Below are positions 60,531-64,000 of a DNA stretch of 64,000 nucleotides, piece by piece. Source of the DNA: Cercis canadensis (lineage: Eukaryota; Streptophyta; Magnoliopsida; Fabales; Fabaceae); assembly GCA_003255065.1 (NCBI GenBank), contig QAOA01007176.1, positions 35,571 to 99,570 on the forward strand. Reading direction: 5' to 3'. The first letter of the stretch is position 1; each line of letters opens with the position of its first letter. The notes under the pieces are model-generated. The model was not told the origin of the DNA, did no database searches, and saw nothing but the letters and a program-made list of their open reading frames with translations. The translations under genes were made by a program, and so were the position numbers.

Positions 60531-60765
60531 ATTTCTTTGTGTGACCAGATCAAACCGTTGAACCACTCTCATGATTTACCACCTCCAGGGAAAAAGGGGC
60601 GTCCTTATATATGTAGTTGCATGATTTTCCTGCGCCCTACTAATGGAGCAAAGCTAGTCATGAAAAAGTGGATTGACGAACTTCAGATGCAGCCCTGGTC
60701 TAGAGCCAAGAAAGCTAATGACCAGCCTGCTTTAACTGGGCTTTGATGAAGACAGCTTCAGAGGT
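60531..60765 (+). pseudogene. xylosyltransferase (RGXT-like) exon 3, second copy
   Basis: Repeats 52286-52520 with 'HDLPPPGKKGRPYICSCMIF' and the same shifted end ('NDQPALTGL' followed by a stop). Exons 1 and 2 would lie in the gap or are absent. The shared defect shows it was broken before the copies separated, unless both are the same locus. Confidence 0.8.
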
Positions 60766-61353
60766 TTGTTACATTTGTCTTATTTTCCTTCTAGTTTGTA
60801 TAATTCCATACACTAATTATACTAATATATGTAAGGGTGCTTACTTATCTATATAACTTTTTCCATAAGAATACTTTGATGATCAATAGGGATTTTTTTT
60901 GTTTCTGATAAAGTAGTTTAGCAAATGTTATTATGGGCTTCAGAAGCGAAGTATGAATCCTATATTAAATCAATTTTCTTTTCTCTAAGGTTTATCTTAT
61001 TTCATTTTTGTGAATCTATCTAACTATTAGAAAGTATATTCCAATTGCTTACAGAGGGTTATATTGTGTGTACCATGGATTGATTGTGTTCAATGGAAAA
61101 AATAAATAAATAGATAACATGTAATTTCCTTTCTCAACCCCTTCTCCCAACAAAAAAACAGACAGAAAATAGGAAATATATTTCATATCCATTGTCAACA
61201 ATAGGAACACTTTTTTGTTTTTTTTTTTTCGAATGAAATACTAAACATAACAAGACAAGTGCACTGGCACTCGACATTGTGAACTTCACTTCCCTTACTT
61301 TTATCATTTTGGTCCCCAAGTGTTCTAGTTCTGCTGTGATGATTTTCAGATGT
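60766..61353. other. spacer, second copy
   Basis: Second copy of 52521-53109. No gene. Confidence 0.6.
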
Positions 61354-62311
61354 TTACTGAAAGCTTGATCCCAAGTCTCGTGTATTAACGTTACAGTTTA
61401 ATATCACGAGTCAGTAGATTTGCTGCAAAGATGGGATTAGGGGATTTTATATTGATGTATACTTTAATAAAGCATCTGCTACTATCAAGAAATCAGATTC
61501 CACTCATTAGCATAAGGCATGATTTCAGGCATAAATAGAGAGATATTTACCTTGTACATATCTTTACATTAACCATGATTAATTTGGACAGTTATTATTT
61601 AGGCTAGGCAATAGGCTTATTTATCTCCCTTGATTATTCTTCATTAACATGTATCATGGCTGAATAAGAGCCATCAACTTGTATATAAAAATATGTACAA
61701 ATGAATACAAATCAATGTTTTCCCTTCTTCTATATGGTATCGGAGCAAATAAGCATAACTGCTCAGGATCCACGTATGGCCTCAACTACCAATTCTTCTT
61801 CCTCCTCCAAAGGCCTTGTGACATTCAATGTTACAGCCCAATTGCCTACCAAACTGTTTTATGGAAAAGTCAAGTTGAAGCCTTGCTCTTCGGTCATGAG
61901 CTTGAAGGCTTTATAGATGGGACAAAACCAGTTCCTGCTCAAACCATTTCACAAAATGGTGCTGAAGTGCCTAATCCAGAGTTCGATTCCTGGATTCGAC
62001 AAGACAAACTTGTCTTGTATACCTTGCTTGCAGCAACTTCTCAAGACGTTGCTCCTCTTCTAGGCAATCCAACCTCTGCCAAGCAGTGCTGGGATAAAAT
62101 GGCTAAAATCTGTGCAAACAGATCTCACTCAAGAGTCATGTCCCTCAAAGATAGTCTATCTCGCCTCTCTGAAGGCTCTGCATCAATGACCAGTTATCTT
62201 CAAAACATCCAGAACATTGCCTCTGAACTTGCTGTTATTGATTCTCCAGAATCTGATTTCTTGATAGTAGCAGATACTTTATTATACTTTATCCCACTCT
62301 CTTTGGAATAG
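61354..62311 (+). mobile_element. Ty1/copia LTR and gag remnant, second copy, fossil
   Basis: Matches 53110-54067 almost base for base, with the primer-binding-like site near 61736. Broken. Confidence 0.75.
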
Positions 62312-63008
62312 CAGAAAGTAATATCTCAAACTAGGAAAATGCATAATTTAGAAATTAGCTCTGAAATTTTGAGTGCGGCATTTGTTCATGTTGACAGCAC
62401 ATGGAATGGTCCATTATGTCCAGATACATATAAATATGTTTTAAAATAAATGTCAACAGGTATGGATCTAGGAAGCACAGACATAGCATTTTATTGAAGT
62501 GTTCCATGTTCAACACATTACAAACTCTAGTATGTCTTGGACACTTGTACATGTGTCCGATACGCATATGGACATGTCCAATTAATAATAATAATAATAA
62601 TGTATTAGATATGGTCATTATCTTCTGATACATGTATTAAAATGCCTAATGATGTTGTTAACAGTTCGCATTACAGATTCATTCTGCAATCTATAATGCT
62701 GGCAGATTGACAACCTTTTCCTGTATTTGCGTCTCTCCTCTGTCTTAGATTGATGAAATGAAATATCCCAAAGGCTCCAACAAAACCACAAGCGCATACT
62801 TGTGGATTAGTTTATGAACAAATCTTGAGGATCAATTACATTTGTCATGTGCAGCTTGAGGTTCAAAACAGCCGGCTTGTACATATATATGCTGGTTTGC
62901 ATGACCAAAAATGCATCCCTATATTTTTTCACATAGTCAAACTACATGACCACTTCAAAGGCTGCACTGGGCGGCAAAATTTGTGTCTTCTACTTATACT
63001 TGTTTCTC
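62312..63008. other. upstream region of germin-like gene 3
   Basis: Second copy of 54068-54764, with the same (AAT)n microsatellite near 62585. Confidence 0.6.
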
Positions 63009-63017
63009 TATATATAG
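63009..63017 (+). promoter_or_regulatory. TATA box of germin-like gene 3
   Basis: TATATATAG, 131 bp before the ATG, like copy 2 and unlike copy 1. Confidence 0.65.
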
Positions 63018-63139
63018 AAGCAAAGCAACCCATAGTTTCCCAACAGCATCACATACAAACTCCTAGAGTTCTATTGCATTATCTTCCCTTCTTTTGTCTT
63101 GCATTGATTAAAGACTTGTTACACCTAAAAACTATTACC

Positions 63140-64000
63140 ATGGCCACTGGTTCACTCTTCTTTGGCCTCCTGGCTCTCTCATTCTCACTTGCATTGGCAA
63201 TTGATCACAGTGCTCTTCAAGATTTCTGTGTTGCTGACCCCAAAAGTCAAGGTACCTATATCAAACACTTAATTATATTGGAGTTTTTTTTGAGTAAAAT
63301 CATTTTTTATTCCCTCCAATCAGTTTAATCCTTGAATAATTTTTATTGTTACTTTAATTTTTGAAAGATAACTCTGTTTATCAAAATATTCCTCTGTCTA
63401 GTTTTTCTTAATGAGACTTGACATAATATTTCATGTGGCACATTAAATGTCAATATGATAAGCTTGGTAGGTGGCTATTTTGATGGATAAAATTATTTTT
63501 CAATGGCTGAAGTGACACTAAAAATCTTTCAGAGGCTAAATAGACTGTCTATATCTTTCAGGGATTAAAAATAAGTTTTACTTAAAAAAAATTTAGTTCA
63601 AGTATTTTAGTCTTTAGTGTACATCTTTCTACAGTGACAGTGCTAGTGAATGGATATTCTTTCTATCTGTGAACTTATTAGTATATAATCTTTACACGTT
63701 TACTTCTTTCCTTCAATTGTTATAGTGCTAGTGAATGGTTTGGCTTGCAAAGACCCCAAACTTGTTGAAGCCAATGACTTCTTCTTTAGTGGGCTTCACC
63801 TGGTAGGAAACACATCTAATGCAGTTGGATCCAGAGTGACCCCAGTTACAGTTTCACAACTGCCAGGACTTAACACTTTAGGAATATCTCTTGGTCGCGT
63901 TGATTTTGCACCATGGGGCATCAACCCTCCTCATACACACCCTCGTGCCACCGAAATCTTCACTGTGATTGATGGTACCGTTGAAGTTGGATTTGTGACC
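63140..64000 (+). CDS. germin-like protein, copy 3 (cut by window end)
   Basis: Exon 1 (63140-63251) and the first part of exon 2 (63726-64000) are visible. The protein is the same as copy 1 as far as it goes, through cupin motif 1 ([10 protein letters not shown]). The intron lies at the same place and phase. Because the upstream sequence also follows copy 1, it belongs to the duplicated block rather than to a third independent lineage. The window ends before cupin motif 2, so its integrity cannot be judged. Confidence 0.92.

Larger units (their letters stand above)
60531..64000 (+). repeat. second copy of the 52286-55755 block
   Basis: Every feature recurs at a constant offset of 8244-8245 bases with only scattered differences, including the pseudogene exon, copia remnant, microsatellite and germin-like gene. 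One visible indel is a 14-bp loss in the germin-like intron near 63470. The left edge coincides with the N gap and the right edge is outside the window. Confidence 0.9.

Overview
This is nuclear DNA of a eudicot plant. The genes carry GT-AG introns and their closest recognisable relatives are plant genes. The intergenic DNA is AT-rich and full of Mutator-like elements, Ty3 and Ty1 retroelement remains and endogenous caulimovirid remains. I cannot name the species; a woody eudicot would fit. No bacterial-type features, CRISPR arrays, rRNA or intact tRNA genes were seen.

Layout. 0-2.4 kb: a foldback repeat and a decayed caulimovirid fragment. 3.27-9.50 kb (+): a complete seven-exon gene for the m6A mRNA methyltransferase MTA (METTL3 orthologue). 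10.3-15.9 kb: non-coding repeats. 16.5-19.1 kb (-): an intronless pentatricopeptide repeat (PPR) gene. 19.6-33.1 kb (-): a nearly genome-length caulimovirid fossil split by a Ty3 retroelement that lacks a recognisable pol region. 33.11-41.81 kb: an 8.7-kb Mutator-like element (MULE-1) with long terminal inverted repeats (TIRs) and a 9-bp target duplication. It holds a decayed transposase gene and, convergent to it, a plant-mobile-domain (PMD, MAIN-like) gene. 42.35-45.99 kb: a second, unrelated-ended MULE with a perfect 9-bp target duplication. 47.4-49.8 kb (+): a PATRONUS-like (plant securin) gene with three D-boxes and a promoter carrying three MSA cores. 50.5-52.5 kb (+): a broken RGXT/MGP4-type xylosyltransferase gene. 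53.1-54.1 kb: a Ty1/copia LTR-gag fossil. 54.9-58.0 kb (+): two tandem germin-like protein (GLP) genes. 59.3-60.0 kb: a SINE and a small DNA element. 60.46-60.53 kb: an assembly gap. 60.53-64.0 kb: a near-identical second copy of 52.29-55.75 kb, ending inside a third GLP gene.

As a biological unit the window is mixed: RNA methylation (MTA), organelle RNA processing (PPR), chromosome segregation (PATRONUS), pectin RG-II synthesis (broken) and apoplastic cupins (GLP array), separated by a transposon-dense block from about 19.6 to 47.4 kb. The most interesting element is MULE-1, with both ends, its target duplication, a transposase frame and a PMD gene all visible. Several lone N bases sit exactly between near-identical direct copies (2886, 11185, 32246, 47040). 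These look like unmerged contig ends, so tandem duplications in this window must be treated with caution.
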